A stretch of DNA of 64,000 nt from Kutzneria kofuensis (GCF_014203355.1 NZ_JACHIR010000001.1:2110038-2174037), one strand, 5' to 3'. Shown: positions 17,446-26,177, numbered from the stretch's first letter. Notes: generated by a model not told the origin, from the letters alone. Translations and numbers: made by a program.

Positions 17446-18708
17446 ATGACGACGACCGTCGACGCTCGCACCACCGCCGCCTTCAACCTCGGGCCCGCGC
17501 GCGCCCTGAGCTGTCGGGAGTGCGGACACCAGATCCCGCTGGCCGCGGAATTCGCCTGTAGCGAGTGTTTCGGCCCCCTCGAAGTCGCCTACGAGTTCGG
17601 CCACGTCCGCCGCGAGGACATCGAGGCCGGCCCCAAGTCCATCTGGCGCTACCGCAACCTGCTGCCGGTGCCCACCGACGTCCAGTCCTACCCCAACACC
17701 GAGCCCGGCCTGACCCGCCTGGTCAAGGCCGACCGCCTCGGCGCAGCGCTCGGCGTGCGCAACCTGTGGGTGAAGGACGACACCGGCAACCCGACGCACT
17801 CGTTCAAGGACCGCGTCGTCGCCGTCGCCCTGGCCGCCGCCCGCCAGCTCGGCTTCAAGGTGCTGGCCTGCCCCTCCACCGGCAATCTGGCCAACGCCGT
17901 CGCCGCCGCGGCCGCCCGCGCCGGCTGGGAGTCGGTGGTGCTGATCCCGTCGTCGCTGGAGAAGGCCAAGATCCTCACCACCGCGGTCTACGACGGCGCG
18001 CTGATCGCCGTGGACGGCAACTACGACGACGTGAACCGGCTGGCCACCCAGCTCGCCGCCGAGCACGAGGACTGGGCGTTCGTGAACGTCAACGTCCGGC
18101 CGTACTACGCGGAGGGCTCCAAGACCCTGGCCTACGAGGTCGCCGAGCAGCTCGGCTGGCGGCTGCCCGGGCAGATCGTGGTGCCGGTCGCCTCCGGCTC
18201 GCAGCTGACCAAGGTGGACAAGGGCTTCCGCGAGCTGGGCGAGCTCGGCCTCGTGGACGCCACCCCGTACCGGGTGTTCGGCGCCCAGGCCACCGGCTGC
18301 TCCCCGGTCTCCACCGCCTACAAGGCCGGCACCGACGTCGTGTCGCCGGTCCGCCCGGACACCATCGCCCGCTCGCTGGCGATCGGCGCGCCCGCCGACG
18401 GCCCGTACGTGCTGGACACCGTGCGCCGCACCGGCGGCGCCGTCGAGGACGTCACCGACGAAGAGGTCGTCGAAGGCATCCGGCTGCTGGCCCGCACCGA
18501 GGGCATTTTCGCCGAGACCGCCGGCGGCGTCACCGTGGCGACCGCGAAGAAGCTGGTCGAGACCGGCCAGCTCGACCCCGACGCGGACACCGTGCTGCTG
18601 ATCACCGGCGACGGCCTGAAGACGCTCGACGCCGTCGCCGACCGCATCGGCCCGAAGGCCGTCGTGCCGCCGAACGCCGCCGCCGTCACCGAGGCCCTCG
18701 GCCTCTGA
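17446..18708 (+). CDS. thrC: Threonine synthase
   Basis: 420-residue PLP enzyme converting O-phospho-L-homoserine to threonine. An N-terminal zinc-ribbon-like segment (Cys23, Cys26, Cys38, Cys41) is followed by the fold-type II core with NPTHSFKDR, where Lys121 is the PLP-binding lysine, and STGNLANAVAAAAARAG, the phosphate-binding loop. ITGDGLKT lies near the C terminus. The ATG at 17446 follows the SAM riboswitch and a GAGGAG SD at 9 bases. Monocistronic, with a strong terminator at 18739. In actinobacteria thrC is often near hom and thrB; those are absent here. Confidence 0.97.
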   Translation: MTTTVDARTTAAFNLGPARALSCRECGHQIPLAAEFACSECFGPLEVAYEFGHVRREDIEAGPKSIWRYRNLLPVPTDVQSYPNTEPGLTRLVKADRLGAALGVRNLWVKDDTGNPTHSFKDRVVAVALAAARQLGFKVLACPSTGNLANAVAAAAARAGWESVVLIPSSLEKAKILTTAVYDGALIAVDGNYDDVNRLATQLAAEHEDWAFVNVNVRPYYAEGSKTLAYEVAEQLGWRLPGQIVVPVASGSQLTKVDKGFRELGELGLVDATPYRVFGAQATGCSPVSTAYKAGTDVVSPVRPDTIARSLAIGAPADGPYVLDTVRRTGGAVEDVTDEEVVEGIRLLARTEGIFAETAGGVTVATAKKLVETGQLDPDADTVLLITGDGLKTLDAVADRIGPKAVVPPNAAAVTEALGL

Positions 18709-18738
18709 CCCCACCGGGGCTGACCACACCACAAGGTT

Positions 18739-18763
18739 GCCGGCGCGTGCCTCACGCGCCGGC
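18739..18763 (+). terminator. Rho-independent terminator after thrC
   Basis: Perfect 11-bp stem, GCCGGCGCGTG (18739-18749) and CACGCGCCGGC (18753-18763), with a three-base loop and a T-rich tail TTCTTTGT. Confidence 0.92.
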
Positions 18764-18963
18764 TTCTTTGTGCCGTCAACGATCCGCACGCCACGATCGA
18801 GTGGATCTTCCCGCCTGCGGCACGGGACGCGCTAAAGCAGCTCCCGACACGTGACGACATCACCTTCGTGCCCGGCCCCGGCGCGGTGCCCGCCGGGCGG
18901 CGCCGGTTGACCCGGTGGCATGAGCACACCTCGCGGTCACCGGCACGGGCGGGAAGGTCGATC

Positions 18964-20166
18964 ATGAAGAACACGGCGCTGCTGGCCGGTCTGCTCGCGG
19001 CGAGCATGGCGCTCACCGCCTGCGGCACCGCCGCGGGCGGCAATCTGGCGATGCCCGGCGGCGGGCAGCGCTTCACCCCGCCCTCGCTGACCGCGCTGGG
19101 CAAGCTCGGGCAGCCGGAGGGCCAGCTGTCCGTGCTGGCCTGGCCCGGCTACGCGGAGAACGGCTCCAACGACCCGAAGGTCGACTGGGTGACCCCGTTC
19201 GAGCAGGAGACCGGCTGCAAGGTCGACGTCCGGCAGTTCGACACCTCCGACGAGGCCATCAGCCTGATGAAGACCGGTCAGTACGATGTCGTCTCCGCCT
19301 CCGGGGACGCCTCGCTGCGGCTGATCGCCGCCGGCGACGTGGAGCCGGTGAACACCTCCCTTGTGCCCGACTACGCCGATGTCTTCGGCTTCCTCAAGAA
19401 CCAGTCGTGGAACAGCGTCGGCGGCGTGCCCTACGGCATCCCCCACGGCTGGGGCGCGAACCTCCTCACCTGGCGCACCGACAAGGTGACCCCGGCTCCC
19501 ACCTCCTGGTCGACGGTGTTCGACCCGAACTCCCGGTACAAGGGCAAGATCAGCGTCTACGACTCGCCGATCTACATCGCCGACGCCGCCCTCTACCTCC
19601 GGGCCCACCGCCTGGACCTGGGCATCACCAACCCCTACGCGCTCGACAGCACCCAGTTCCGGGCCGCCGTCGACCTGCTGCGCGGGCAGCACCCCATGGT
19701 CGGCACGTACTGGACGGACTACCTCAAGGAGAGCCGGGCCCTGACCAACGCCGACGCCGTCGTGGGCCTCGGCTGGCAGGTGACCGTCAACGTCACCAGG
19801 AGCGCCGGCGTGCCGCTGGAGGCGGTGGTGCCGTCCGAGGGCGCGACCGGCTGGTCGGACACCTGGATGGTGGCCACCAGGTCCGAGCACAAGACCTGCG
19901 CCTACCTGTGGCTGAACCACATCATCAGCCCCGAGGTCAACGCCCAGGTCGCCGAGTACTTCGGCGAAGCGCCGGCCAACTCCAAGGCGTGCGCGCTGAC
20001 CGTGGACCGCAAGCACTGCGACACCTACCACGCCGGCGACGCCTCGTACGCGTCGAAGATCGCCTACTGGACCACACCGATCTCCCAGTGCCTGGACGGT
20101 CGCACGGACGTCAAGTGCGAGGACTACGGCGCATGGACCCAGGCATGGTCGGAGATCAAGGGTTGA
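18964..20166 (+). CDS. PotD-like extracellular solute-binding lipoprotein
   Basis: 400-residue ABC-type substrate-binding protein. Lipobox LTAC with Cys20 gives membrane anchoring. The mature protein resembles spermidine/putrescine-binding proteins: LSVLAWPGYAENG, FEQETGCKVDVRQFDTSDEAISLMKTGQYDVVSASGD, and GWGANLLTWRTDKV. No permease or ATPase gene is adjacent, so it is an orphan receptor here and must work with a transporter encoded elsewhere. The ATG at 18964 is chosen because the signal peptide begins there. The 170 bases upstream can be read as in-frame codons but look like noise or a remnant. The ligand is inferred by family only. Confidence 0.85.
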   Translation: MKNTALLAGLLAASMALTACGTAAGGNLAMPGGGQRFTPPSLTALGKLGQPEGQLSVLAWPGYAENGSNDPKVDWVTPFEQETGCKVDVRQFDTSDEAISLMKTGQYDVVSASGDASLRLIAAGDVEPVNTSLVPDYADVFGFLKNQSWNSVGGVPYGIPHGWGANLLTWRTDKVTPAPTSWSTVFDPNSRYKGKISVYDSPIYIADAALYLRAHRLDLGITNPYALDSTQFRAAVDLLRGQHPMVGTYWTDYLKESRALTNADAVVGLGWQVTVNVTRSAGVPLEAVVPSEGATGWSDTWMVATRSEHKTCAYLWLNHIISPEVNAQVAEYFGEAPANSKACALTVDRKHCDTYHAGDASYASKIAYWTTPISQCLDGRTDVKCEDYGAWTQAWSEIKG

Positions 20167-20221
20167 CCCGGTGACCACCGTGCCGGGCGGTCCATGCCGG
20201 CCGGCAACCACCCAGCCGTGG

Positions 20222-22516
20222 CTAGCGGGCGACCCGTTCGGATCCACGCCGGGCGATCAGCGGGCCGTCCCGGCTCGCGACCACTGCCACGTCGCCGTCC
20301 TCATCCGTGCGTAACACCGTTGCCCCTTCCCGTTCCAGTGCGTCGATGATCAGCGAACTGGGGTGCCCGAACGGATTGCCGGCGCCGACGCTGACCAGTG
20401 CCACCCGCGGATGCACCCGTTCCAGGAACCGCGGGAGCGAGTAGCGACTGCCGTGGTGGGGCACCTTGAGCACGTCGGCGCTCAGGTCCTCGTTGGTGGC
20501 CAACAGGTTTGCCTGTCCCTCCAGTTCGATGTCGCCGGTCAGCAGGATCCGGCCGGCGGCGGTGTCGGCGCGCAGCACGAGCGACGCGTCGTTCACCGGC
20601 GTGCCTTCGGCGTTCGGGCCGAGATGGCTCGGCGCGGCCGTCGGCGCGATCACGGTCATGGTCACTCCCGGTAACGCGAATCGTTGTCCCGCAACGACGT
20701 CCACCACCTTCACGCCCGCGGCGGCGCTCAGCCGCCGAACCTGGTCCCACGCCCACGCCGGCTCGTGCAGCGGCCCGACACCGACCGCCCCGACGGGATA
20801 ATCGCTGAGCACCGACGACAAGCCGCCGACGTGATCCGCGTGCAAGTGGCTGAGCACCACCAGTGGAATGCTGACCACTCCGAGCCTGTGCAGGCAGCCC
20901 ACGATCGAACTGAGGTCGGGACCGGTGTCGATCAGCACCACCCGGCCCGGCTCGGACGTCGCCACCACGTGCGCGTCGCCCTGCCCCACGTCGCAGCTCA
21001 CCATCGCCCACCCTGTCGGCGGCCAGCCGGATCCGGTGAGCCGGGCCGGCATCAACACCACCACGGCACCGGCCACGATCACCGCCGCCGCGACTCTCAG
21101 CCGCCGCGACCGCAACACCGCCCAGCCGGCGAGCATCACCGCTGCCAACAGCGCCGCACCGAGCAGCCCGCTCGGCCACCGCACCGTCGCCAACGGCATC
21201 GAGGACGTGTAGCGGGCGACGTGGATGAGCCACCACGCCTCCGGACTCGCCACTCGAACCAGCAACTCCCCCAGCCACGGGCTGATCGGCGTCGCCACGG
21301 TTGCCAGCACGCCGACGACGGTCACGGGCGCGACCACCGGCTCGGCGACGAGGTTGGCGATCACCGCGACCACGCTGACCTCACCGGACAGACCGGCGAT
21401 CACCGGTGCGGTGACCAGGTGGGCGGCCAGCGGCGCCGCCACTGCCTCGGCGACACCCGGCGGCACTCCCCTGCCCCGCAGGCAGGCCGCCCACCGAGGC
21501 GCGACCAGCACCAGGGCTCCGGTGGCCAGCACGGAGAGCGCGAAGCCGGCGTTGAGGCCGAGCGACGGATCGATCGGCACCAGCACCACCACCGACCACG
21601 CCAGCGCCGGCAGCAGTGATCTCTCCCGGCCCAACACGAGAGCCAGCAGCGCCAGGCCGCCCATCACCGCCGCCCGCAGCACGCTCGGCTCCGGGCCGGC
21701 GAGGATGACGAACCCGATCACCGCCAGGCCCGCACCCGCGCCCGCGATCCGAGGGCCCAGCCCCAGCAACCGGATCGCGAACAGCACCGCTCCCGCGACG
21801 ATCGCCAGGTTGGCCCCGCTGACCGCGAGCAGGTGGGTCATGCCGGCGACCCTGAACTCGTCGGACACCCGTGGCGACAGGTTCGCCGTGTCGCCCACGA
21901 CCAGTCCGGGCAGCAGCCCCGCCTGCTCGTCCGGCAGCACCGCCGACGCTCGCCGCAGCCCGCTGCGCAACGCCGAGGCGACCTGCTGCCACGGCGGGGC
22001 CGGAGTCACCTCGGTCGGCGATCCCCTGGCCTGCACGACCGCAACCGTGAGATCGCCACCCCGGGCCGGCGCCGCCCGGCCGGTGACGGTGAGCCACTGG
22101 CCCGGCAGCAGGTCCGCCCAGTCCGTGGCCTGAGCCAGCACGACCACGTCGCCAGCCGGCACGAGCACCCGGTCCGCGCCGCCCTGCCGGCTGCCGAATC
22201 CTTGCGTACGAAGGGGTTTCGGCCGTTCCGACACCTCGACCCGCAGCTTGACGACGGTGCCCCGGTCCGCATCCAGCCGCAGCGGGTGCGTCGCCGACGC
22301 GTGGATCACCGTTGCGATCCAACAGGTTGCCAACGCACCGAGGGCGATCACCAGCACCGCCTGCGGACGCCAGCGCAGGGACCGGAAGGCCACCACGAGG
22401 GCCGTGACCACGGCGATGGCACCGAGCAGCCAGCTGAACTGCCAGCCCCAGGCCAGGCCGACCGTCGCGACCGCCCACACCACCAGGGCGACCGGCACCA
22501 TCCGCGTGTCAGTCAT
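20222..22516 (-). CDS. comEC: ComEC/Rec2-type DNA-uptake channel protein
   Basis: 764 residues. N-terminal membrane helices and an OB-like region precede the polytopic competence domain (PGLVVGDTANLSPRVSDEFRVAGMTHLLAVSGANLAIVAG is the family hallmark). A C-terminal metallo-beta-lactamase-like domain has LSHLHADHVGG at about residues 555-565. ComEC carries single-stranded DNA across the membrane in transformable bacteria. The ATG at 22516 overlaps the stop of the upstream small membrane protein gene by 8 bases, so translation is coupled. Full length for the family, so it is probably functional, although competence is not proven in this group. Confidence 0.95.
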   Translation of the reverse strand: MTDTRMVPVALVVWAVATVGLAWGWQFSWLLGAIAVVTALVVAFRSLRWRPQAVLVIALGALATCWIATVIHASATHPLRLDADRGTVVKLRVEVSERPKPLRTQGFGSRQGGADRVLVPAGDVVVLAQATDWADLLPGQWLTVTGRAAPARGGDLTVAVVQARGSPTEVTPAPPWQQVASALRSGLRRASAVLPDEQAGLLPGLVVGDTANLSPRVSDEFRVAGMTHLLAVSGANLAIVAGAVLFAIRLLGLGPRIAGAGAGLAVIGFVILAGPEPSVLRAAVMGGLALLALVLGRERSLLPALAWSVVVLVPIDPSLGLNAGFALSVLATGALVLVAPRWAACLRGRGVPPGVAEAVAAPLAAHLVTAPVIAGLSGEVSVVAVIANLVAEPVVAPVTVVGVLATVATPISPWLGELLVRVASPEAWWLIHVARYTSSMPLATVRWPSGLLGAALLAAVMLAGWAVLRSRRLRVAAAVIVAGAVVVLMPARLTGSGWPPTGWAMVSCDVGQGDAHVVATSEPGRVVLIDTGPDLSSIVGCLHRLGVVSIPLVVLSHLHADHVGGLSSVLSDYPVGAVGVGPLHEPAWAWDQVRRLSAAAGVKVVDVVAGQRFALPGVTMTVIAPTAAPSHLGPNAEGTPVNDASLVLRADTAAGRILLTGDIELEGQANLLATNEDLSADVLKVPHHGSRYSLPRFLERVHPRVALVSVGAGNPFGHPSSLIIDALEREGATVLRTDEDGDVAVVASRDGPLIARRGSERVAR

Positions 22517-22721
22517 GGCGGCGCCTCGGCTCGAGGCGAACGCGCATGAAGGGCGGGGACCGGAGGAATCTGACGACCTCGATCCCGGCCGCCACCGTCG
22601 CGACGACGAGGGACCACCAAAACTGTTGCCCGCACAGAAGGGCGACCGGCAGGGCCACGACCGCGACATGTCGGCGGCACGCCTTCGCGAAGCGAGCGGG
22701 ACCGTTCCGAGCAGTGGTCAT
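22509..22721 (-). CDS. Small uncharacterised membrane protein between comEA and comEC
   Basis: 70-residue protein with a basic N terminus (RNGPARFAKACRRH), one long or two short hydrophobic helices (VAVVALPVALLCGQQFWWSLVVATVAAGIEVVRFL) and a basic C-terminal tail. The start overlaps the comEA stop (ATGA) and the stop overlaps the comEC start (ATGACTGA), so the three genes form one coupled unit. I do not recognise a family. The coupling strongly supports translation and suggests a role with the DNA-uptake channel, for example assembly or stability of ComEC. Confidence 0.75.
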   Translation of the reverse strand: MTTARNGPARFAKACRRHVAVVALPVALLCGQQFWWSLVVATVAAGIEVVRFLRSPPFMRVRLEPRRRHD

Positions 22722-23443
22722 GTCTGCACCAAGTCCTTCAGGTGGTCGAATCTGGTGGCGCCGATGCCGTCGACCTCGCGGAGCTGGTCGACCGACTGGA
22801 AGCGGCCGTTCTTGGTTCGCCACTGCAGAATCCGTTGCGCCATGGTGGGTCCGACGCCGGGCAGCGTTTCCAGGTCGGTCTGGGTGGCGGTGTTGAGATT
22901 GACTTTGCCCGGCGGCTGTCCCTGCGCCGGCGCCGGTTGCGGCACGCCGACGGCGACCTGCTCGCCGTCGGCGAGCTTCCGGGCCAGGTTGAGTTGCGTC
23001 AGGTCGGCGTCGGGCAGTGGGCCGCCGGCGGCGCGCAGCGCATCCGCGACACGGGAACCGTCAGGCACGGTGACCAGGCCTGGCCGGGCGACCTTGCCGA
23101 CGACGCTGACGACGAGCGGCCCGGGCCTGCCCGCCCCCGCGCTGTGCGCGGCGGTTGGGGTGGCGGGGGCGGGCAGGGGTGGCTGTTCCAGCACGGGCCG
23201 GCTCAGCCACATGCCCAGGGCAGCGGCCAACGCGGCGAGGACCGCCACGCCGGCTAGGGCGAGTACCGCCGTTCGGGGTCGGCGGACCCGGGCGCCTCCG
23301 GGCAGCCAGCGCTCGACCGACGGGCCCGCCCGGGTCTCGGGTGGGTCCTGCGGTTCCGACACGGCGCCGCCGAGCACGTCGGCCAGGCGATTGCGTACCT
23401 GGGCCGCGTGGTTGGTGGCGCTTGGGCGCAGTCGATCGAGCAC
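22718..23443 (-). CDS. comEA: ComEA-type helix-hairpin-helix DNA receptor
   Basis: 241 residues. A cytoplasmic basic N terminus is followed by one transmembrane helix (about 58-80), then a Pro-rich linker. An SLBB domain follows (PLVVSVVGKVARPGLVTVPDGSRVADALRAAGG). Last comes a C-terminal helix-hairpin-helix pair (VNLNTATQTDLETLPGVGPTMAQRILQWRTKNGRF) that binds double-stranded DNA outside the membrane. The order with comEC downstream is the classical competence arrangement. Two DnaA-box-like sites lie just upstream of the start. Confidence 0.95.
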   Translation of the reverse strand: MLDRLRPSATNHAAQVRNRLADVLGGAVSEPQDPPETRAGPSVERWLPGGARVRRPRTAVLALAGVAVLAALAAALGMWLSRPVLEQPPLPAPATPTAAHSAGAGRPGPLVVSVVGKVARPGLVTVPDGSRVADALRAAGGPLPDADLTQLNLARKLADGEQVAVGVPQPAPAQGQPPGKVNLNTATQTDLETLPGVGPTMAQRILQWRTKNGRFQSVDQLREVDGIGATRFDHLKDLVQT

Positions 23444-23496
23444 GCCGCCGACGCTAGGGCGCGGCGGGCGGCCGCCGGGCCGCGTGAAGATCCAGA

Positions 23497-23523
23497 TGTG
23501 GACAACTCGGGGGCTGTGGACAA
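23497..23523 (-). promoter_or_regulatory. Two direct DnaA-box-like sites upstream of comEA
   Basis: TGTGGACAA at 23497-23505 and 23515-23523 are both the complement of TTGTCCACA, the preferred DnaA box of high-GC actinomycetes. They are spaced 18 bp apart and share a tenth base (C). They lie 54-80 bases before the comEA start. Function as DnaA sites is inferred. Confidence 0.55.
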
Positions 23524-23609
23524 CTGGGGCTGAGACGATCTTGGGGAGGGTGGGGCGGGCCCGGTTCGTGCCATGCTGGTGGGTTGGGCTCGCTGTCGCG
23601 GCAGCCGGG

Positions 23610-24470
23610 TCAGGCCGGCGGGTTCAACCCGCCCGGGACGACCACCACGCCGAGCACCCCCGGACCGGTGTGGGCGCCGATCACCGGCCCCACCTCGGAG
23701 ATCAGGCAGCCGGGACAGTTCGGCAGCCGGGACTCGAGCTTGGCGGCCAGCTCGGCGGCCCGCTCGGGGGCGGCCAGGTGGTGCACCGCCAACTCCACCG
23801 GACCGCGACCGGCGGCGTTGGCGGCGAGGTCGACCAGGCGGGCGATGGCGCGGCTGGTGGTGCGGACCTTCTCCAGCGGCACGATCCGACCGTCCTCGAC
23901 GTGCAGCAGGGGCTTCACCGACAAGGCGGTGCCGAGCAGCGCGGCGGTGGCGCCGATCCGGCCGCCCCGGCGCAGGTGTTCCAGGGTCTCGACGGAGAAG
24001 AACGTCCGGGCCCGAGCGGCGACCCGGGTAGCGGCGCGTTCGACCTCGGCAGGTGAAGCGCCGGCCGCGGCGGCATCGGCGGCGGCCAGGACGGCGAAGC
24101 CGAGGCCCATGGCGGTGGAGCGGGAGTCGACGATCCGGACCCGGTCCGGCCCGACCTCCTCGGCGGCCATCCACGCCGCGTTCCACGTGCCGGAGAGCTC
24201 CCCGGACAGGTGCACGGCGACCACCGCCTCGGCCCCGTCCTCCAGCGCCTTGCGGTACTCGGCGGCCAGCTCGGCGGGGTTGGCGCGGGAGGTGGTGACG
24301 GTGCGCCGGTCGCCGAGCGCCCCGGCCAACTCGGCCGGCCCGAAGTCCACGCCGTCGAGCCGCCCGACCCCGTCGACGAGGACGTGCAGGGGGATCACCC
24401 GCACCGAGCGCCGATCGGCGAAGCCTTCCGGCAGGTACGCGGTGGAGTCGGTGACGACTGCGACGGACAC
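23610..24470 (-). CDS. DegV family fatty-acid-binding protein
   Basis: 286 residues with the DegV fold. The N terminus VAVVTDSTAYLPEGFADRRSVRVIPLHVLVDG includes the conserved D-S-T fatty-acid site. SRANPAELAAEYRKALEDGAEAVVAVHLSGELSGTWNAA and RIVDSRSTAMGLGF are further family motifs. DegV/FakB-type proteins carry an activated fatty acid. Its place upstream of comEA and beside the OctT/GpgP-like genes is conserved in mycobacteria (Rv2417c). No FakA kinase is present nearby. Confidence 0.93.
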   Translation of the reverse strand: MSVAVVTDSTAYLPEGFADRRSVRVIPLHVLVDGVGRLDGVDFGPAELAGALGDRRTVTTSRANPAELAAEYRKALEDGAEAVVAVHLSGELSGTWNAAWMAAEEVGPDRVRIVDSRSTAMGLGFAVLAAADAAAAGASPAEVERAATRVAARARTFFSVETLEHLRRGGRIGATAALLGTALSVKPLLHVEDGRIVPLEKVRTTSRAIARLVDLAANAAGRGPVELAVHHLAAPERAAELAAKLESRLPNCPGCLISEVGPVIGAHTGPGVLGVVVVPGGLNPPA

Positions 24471-24481
24471 GGCCGCCCAGC

Positions 24482-25198
24482 CTACGGGTTGGCGGGGTCC
24501 AGGTGGCGGACCGTGTCCGCCAAGGCCTGCCCCACTGCCCGATGCGCGTCGAATCCCCAGTGGATGCCGTCCGGGTTCCCGTGCCCGCCCCGCACGTGAT
24601 CACCGGTCAGCGACGGCAGGTCCAGCAGCGGAACCTCGTGCCGCCGGGCCCATCGCCGCACCGCGGCCTCTCCCGCGGCACGGCCGGTGTGCACGTAGCC
24701 GTAGACCGCCGCGTGGTGCACCGGCGGCACGATGCCGACCACCGCCAGCCCCGGCCGCAACGCCCACACGGCCCGAACGCAGTCGTCCAGGTATCGCTCG
24801 GTCAGGTGCGGAGGCAGCGCCACCGGCCGTCCGCCGAGCAACCGCGACAGGTGGGGCTGAGCGGCCAGATACGCCGTCCGAACACGCCGCCGCAACGAAT
24901 CCGGGCGCAGGAACCGCAGCCCCTCCCGCAGGTACGTCGGCAGCGGCGACGGCAACGTGTCCATCCCGCCGACAGCCAGCACCAGCACGTCGGCCTTGGC
25001 CAGCGCCGCCCAGAACCGAGGATCCCCCGTCACCGCCCACCACGCGTCCCGCGCGGTCCACCCGAAGCCGGCGATCAACTCCGACGAGCCGCCGAGCGAA
25101 GCAGCAGCCACCGAAGGCCACAGCCGCGGATCGTCGGCGGCCAGCGGCCCGACCGGCCCGTGAAAGCACAGCGAGTCGCCGAGGACGAGCAGCTTCAC
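24482..25198 (-). CDS. SGNH-fold hydrolase/acyltransferase, OctT-like
   Basis: 238 residues with the SGNH block I LLVLGDSLCFHGP, an AVGGMD segment (block III-like), and GNPDGIHWGFDAH at the end (block V Asp/His). By position, directly coupled to the GpgP-like phosphatase gene (GTGA overlap), it corresponds to mycobacterial Rv2418c. That protein is described as OctT, which octanoylates diglucosylglycerate in methylglucose lipopolysaccharide synthesis. A GTG start at 25198 is forced by the overlap and places the catalytic block at the N terminus. The general fold is secure; the acyltransferase role is inferred from synteny. Confidence 0.85.
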   Translation of the reverse strand: MKLLVLGDSLCFHGPVGPLAADDPRLWPSVAAASLGGSSELIAGFGWTARDAWWAVTGDPRFWAALAKADVLVLAVGGMDTLPSPLPTYLREGLRFLRPDSLRRRVRTAYLAAQPHLSRLLGGRPVALPPHLTERYLDDCVRAVWALRPGLAVVGIVPPVHHAAVYGYVHTGRAAGEAAVRRWARRHEVPLLDLPSLTGDHVRGGHGNPDGIHWGFDAHRAVGQALADTVRHLDPANP

Positions 25199-25803
25199 GC
25201 GCCGGCGTTGTACGTGAGCAGCCGCCAGCGGCCGTCGCCGTCGGGCCGCCGCGCCAGCACCGCCCAGTGGCAGTTGCTCAACCCGCCCAGCTGCGGCCAG
25301 ATCGACACCGGCATGGTCAGCAGTTGCGCCGTCAGCGCCGTGATCAGGCCCCCGTGCGCGCACAGCAGCACGGTGCCGGACAGCTCCTCGTCCAACTCGT
25401 TGACGAGGTCATGCGCCCGCGTCGCCACCTCCACCCGAGCCTCGCCGCCCGGCGGCGCCCAGGTGGGGTCGGACTGCCAGGTGCGGATGCCGCCCGGGTA
25501 GCGGACGTCCACCTCGGCCGAGGTGAGGCCCTGCCAGTCGCCGATGTCGGTCTCGCGCAGCCGCTTGTCCAGCCGCAGCGGCAGCCCGCTGGCCTCGCTG
25601 AGGATCTTCGCCGTGTCGGTGGCCCGCCGCAGGTCGGAGGCGACCACCAGGTTCGGCTCGTACGCCAGCAGCGCGGGCACCGCGGCCCGCGCCTGCTCCC
25701 GGCCCCGCTCGGTGAGCGGCGAGTCCAGGTGCCCCTGCCAGTGGCCGCTGGCGTTGTGCTCGGTCTGCCCGTGCCGCCACAGCAGGATTCTGCTCAGGGT
25801 CAT
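25195..25803 (-). CDS. Histidine phosphatase family protein, glucosyl-3-phosphoglycerate phosphatase-like
   Basis: 202 residues with the phosphoglycerate-mutase-like motif LLWRHGQTEHN (His of RHG is the phospho-acceptor), SDLRRATDTA, RLRETDIGDWQGLT and the second His in CAHGGLITAL. Sequence details and its place between rsfS and the SGNH gene match the mycobacterial phosphatase GpgP (Rv2419c), which dephosphorylates glucosyl-3-phosphoglycerate. It overlaps rsfS by 4 bases (ATGA) and the SGNH gene by 4 bases (GTGA), so three genes are translated as a coupled set. Confidence 0.88.
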   Translation of the reverse strand: MTLSRILLWRHGQTEHNASGHWQGHLDSPLTERGREQARAAVPALLAYEPNLVVASDLRRATDTAKILSEASGLPLRLDKRLRETDIGDWQGLTSAEVDVRYPGGIRTWQSDPTWAPPGGEARVEVATRAHDLVNELDEELSGTVLLCAHGGLITALTAQLLTMPVSIWPQLGGLSNCHWAVLARRPDGDGRWRLLTYNAGA

Positions 25804-26177
25804 GAACCGTCCTCACTGGACCCGTCGTCGAACGGGATCTCCGGGCAGTCCTTCCACAGCCGCTCCAGGCCGTAGAAGACACGTTCCTCGGTGTGCTGGA
25901 CGTGCACCACGACGTCGACGAAGTCGAGCAGCACCCAGCGGCCCTCGCGGGCACCCTCGCGGCGGACCGGCTTGGTGCCGGCTTCCCGCATCTTCTCCTC
26001 GACGGCGTCCACGATGGCGCCGACCTGACGCTCGTTGGGCGCCGACGCGATCACGAAGCAGTCCGTGATCACCAGCTGGTTCGACACGTCCAGCACCTTG
26101 ATGTCGTGCGCCTTCTTGTCAGCGGCCGCTGCCGCGGCCACCAGCGCCAGCCGTCGTGCCTCGTCGGTGGCTGCCAC
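25800..26177 (-). CDS. rsfS: Ribosome silencing factor RsfS
   Basis: 125 residues of the RsfS/Iojap family, which binds ribosomal protein L14 and blocks subunit joining under nutrient limitation. Motifs: ADKKAHDIKVLDVSNQLVITDCFVIASAPNERQV and REGAREGRWVLLDFVDVVVHVQH. I chose the GTG at 26177 because AGGGAG lies 5 bases upstream and the length then matches relatives. GTG at 26198 would add seven residues but has a weak SD. Start of the operon continuing into the phosphatase gene. Confidence 0.95.
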   Translation of the reverse strand: MAATDEARRLALVAAAAAADKKAHDIKVLDVSNQLVITDCFVIASAPNERQVGAIVDAVEEKMREAGTKPVRREGAREGRWVLLDFVDVVVHVQHTEERVFYGLERLWKDCPEIPFDDGSSEDGS

